Source: an uncultured Pseudobdellovibrionaceae bacterium (GTDB taxonomy: Bacteria > Bdellovibrionota > Bdellovibrionia > Bdellovibrionales > JAMPXM01). From it: a DNA stretch of 7,106 bases. Below, in pieces: positions 5,948 to 7,106 of this stretch. How positions within the stretch are numbered: position 1 is the first letter of the stretch; each line of letters starts with the position of its first letter. The position numbers were made by a program, and so were the translations under genes. Under the pieces are notes generated by a model. That model was not told the DNA's origin. It worked only from the letters and a program-made list of their open reading frames with translations, and did no database searches. The stretch covers positions 1 to 7,106 of the forward strand of contig CAKQVW010000143.1 in NCBI GenBank assembly GCA_934277865.1, written 5' to 3'.

Positions 5948-7106
5948 GCGCGATCGGCTCCCCAAGCGCACGTCGGCGCGAGCACATTCGTGGAAAATGG
6001 GACTACGACGTCGATCTTTCCAATGGGCGCGAGCGAACCGTTCACACGGTTAAACAGCTGGTCGGAACTCCCATTCCTTGGCTCATGGTCATGCTCCCCA
6101 TCTTTTTTGCGACGTCTCGAGCCGCAACAGAGATTGCCTCTTGGGGACTGGCCTTTTTGATACTCTCGTATATTGCCAGCGATTCGTTTGCGAAAAATCG
6201 CGAATTTCGCTTCTTCCGAATTGGACCCGATATTGCCCTGGCTGTTTGTTTTGTCGCAGGACTTTTCAGTATCGTCTCCAGCCAATCGCTGGCCTCGAAT
6301 TTCACGCAAAACAGTGGCTCCACGCTCGACTCGTTTGGTCTCATCTTTGAAGGCCTGGGGCAACTTCGCTGGATCCCCCTGCTCTATTTGTTTGTTTACG
6401 CCTGGGAGCTTTTCCCTGGCCTCAATCGCGTCATTCTGAGCCTCATCGGAGCCGTGACCGCGATTTCTCTGCTGGCTTGGATTCAGCACTTTCAAGGTGT
6501 CGATTGGCTAACCGGCGAGACCCTCACTCGCGCTCCGACTGGCGATGCACCCTATTTTGTACCGCGCGGTTTTTTTGGCTCAACCGAAGCTCTCGCCACA
6601 CTGCTCGCCTGCGCACTTCCTTTTCCATTCGCCGCCGCTTGTCTTCGCCGCGAAGGTGACGAAACCGATCGCACCACTTGGATCGGGTTTGGACTTGCGG
6701 TGTTCATCTCGCTCGCTTTGGTCTTCACCTACCGACCCGAGTTTTGGTGGGCTGGAGTTGCCGGAATCGGAGCTCTGCTGCTCTTCCCGGGCGATCGTCG
6801 CTTCAAACTGATCCTGGCGACCCTCGCCTCGATCGCCGCTGTTTGGTTTTTTCTCTTTCTGGCCGGAAACTTCCTCGGTCAAGACGAGAAGTCGAGTGCC
6901 GCGCACTCGGCCTCCCTCTGGTCCTCGATCGTCGACGAACAAGCAAAGCGCGAAGAGCTGCATCGCACGCAGATGAACGCCCTCGTCACCGTGTGGGAAA
7001 CCTCGCCGCTGCTGGGGGTCTCGGGCGCCGTCGAGGACCTGCAAGCCAAGACGACCAACTCGGTCGCTCGCTACGAAGCTGTGAATATCTATTTCTTGAT
7101 TTTGGC
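5944..7106 (+). CDS. O-antigen ligase/polymerase-like membrane protein (Wzy_C type), 3' end beyond window
   Basis: An open frame of 387 codons runs from ATG 5944 off the window edge, overlapping the previous stop as ATGA. The product is an integral inner-membrane protein of the WaaL/Wzy type, which moves lipid-linked glycan onto lipid A-core or polymerises repeats on the periplasmic side. After a charged N-terminal tail of about 45 residues come hydrophobic segments starting near residues 46, 85, 135, 150, 208, 245 and 280. Family signs are RGFFGSTEALATLLA (R208-A222), FTYRPEFWWAG with R264 after a hydrophobic helix, a large presumed periplasmic loop (about 300-375), and WETSPLLGVSG (W351-G361) before NIYFLILA, which matches the pattern WxxxPxxGVGxxxF...HNxYLQIL of PF04932. 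The usual His before that Asn is V380 here. Ligase versus polymerase cannot be decided. The two glycosyltransferase-like genes upstream suggest a shared glycan. Confidence 0.78.
   Translation, partial: MSAIGSPSARRREHIRGKWDYDVDLSNGRERTVHTVKQLVGTPIPWLMVMLPIFFATSRAATEIASWGLAFLILSYIASDSFAKNREFRFFRIGPDIALAVCFVAGLFSIVSSQSLASNFTQNSGSTLDSFGLIFEGLGQLRWIPLLYLFVYAWELFPGLNRVILSLIGAVTAISLLAWIQHFQGVDWLTGETLTRAPTGDAPYFVPRGFFGSTEALATLLACALPFPFAAACLRREGDETDRTTWIGFGLAVFISLALVFTYRPEFWWAGVAGIGALLLFPGDRRFKLILATLASIAAVWFFLFLAGNFLGQDEKSSAAHSASLWSSIVDEQAKREELHRTQMNALVTVWETSPLLGVSGAVEDLQAKTTNSVARYEAVNIYFLIL

Noticed and set aside
5929..7044. Minus-strand frames of 188 and 154 codons opposite the ligase-like gene
   Set aside because: The plus strand is open for 387 codons with a perfect Shine-Dalgarno, membrane helices and family motifs; the antisense frames are charged and show no domain.

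Overview
The window reads as a stretch of chromosome from a Gram-negative bacterium. The evidence is a heptose-kinase-type (RfaE/HldE) reading frame, a class 2 (quinone-type) dihydroorotate dehydrogenase, two GT-B-type glycosyltransferases and a membrane protein of the O-antigen ligase family. Base composition is moderately GC-rich by eye and looks even throughout. A Bdellovibrionota or other delta-proteobacteria-like source is my guess from the general look of the proteins; no marker gene proves it.

Layout: positions 36-449 (minus strand) carry the N-terminal part of an RfaE-type PfkB sugar kinase that ends at an in-frame TAA, with kinase-like sequence apparently continuing past the stop to the window edge. 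A 119-bp divergent intergenic region (450-568) follows. It holds four alternating TTGCC/GGCAA half-sites, one of them inside the -35 box of a good sigma70-type promoter facing right. From 569 onward all genes are on the plus strand and tightly packed: glutamate dehydrogenase (569-1900), class 2 dihydroorotate dehydrogenase pyrD (1915-3015), a MutT-type Nudix hydrolase (3050-3523), a divergent glycosyltransferase-like protein (3525-4592), a second GT4-like glycosyltransferase (4604-5947) and an O-antigen ligase/polymerase-like membrane protein (5944 to beyond 7106, incomplete).

The gaps between successive plus-strand genes are 14, 34, 1 and 11 nt, then a 4-nt ATGA overlap, so one polycistronic unit is plausible. 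The first half is nitrogen and nucleotide metabolism: glutamate/2-oxoglutarate interconversion, the quinone-linked step of pyrimidine synthesis, and nucleotide-pool sanitation. The second half looks like surface-glycan assembly: two sugar transferases and a ligase or polymerase. The sugar kinase fragment on the other side fits an LPS neighbourhood.

No mobile element, CRISPR array, RNA gene or clear intrinsic terminator was seen. I do not see a convincing new biological system. The most notable points are the interrupted kinase, the operator-like half-site array over the gdh promoter, and the loss of hallmark residues in all three glycan-type proteins.
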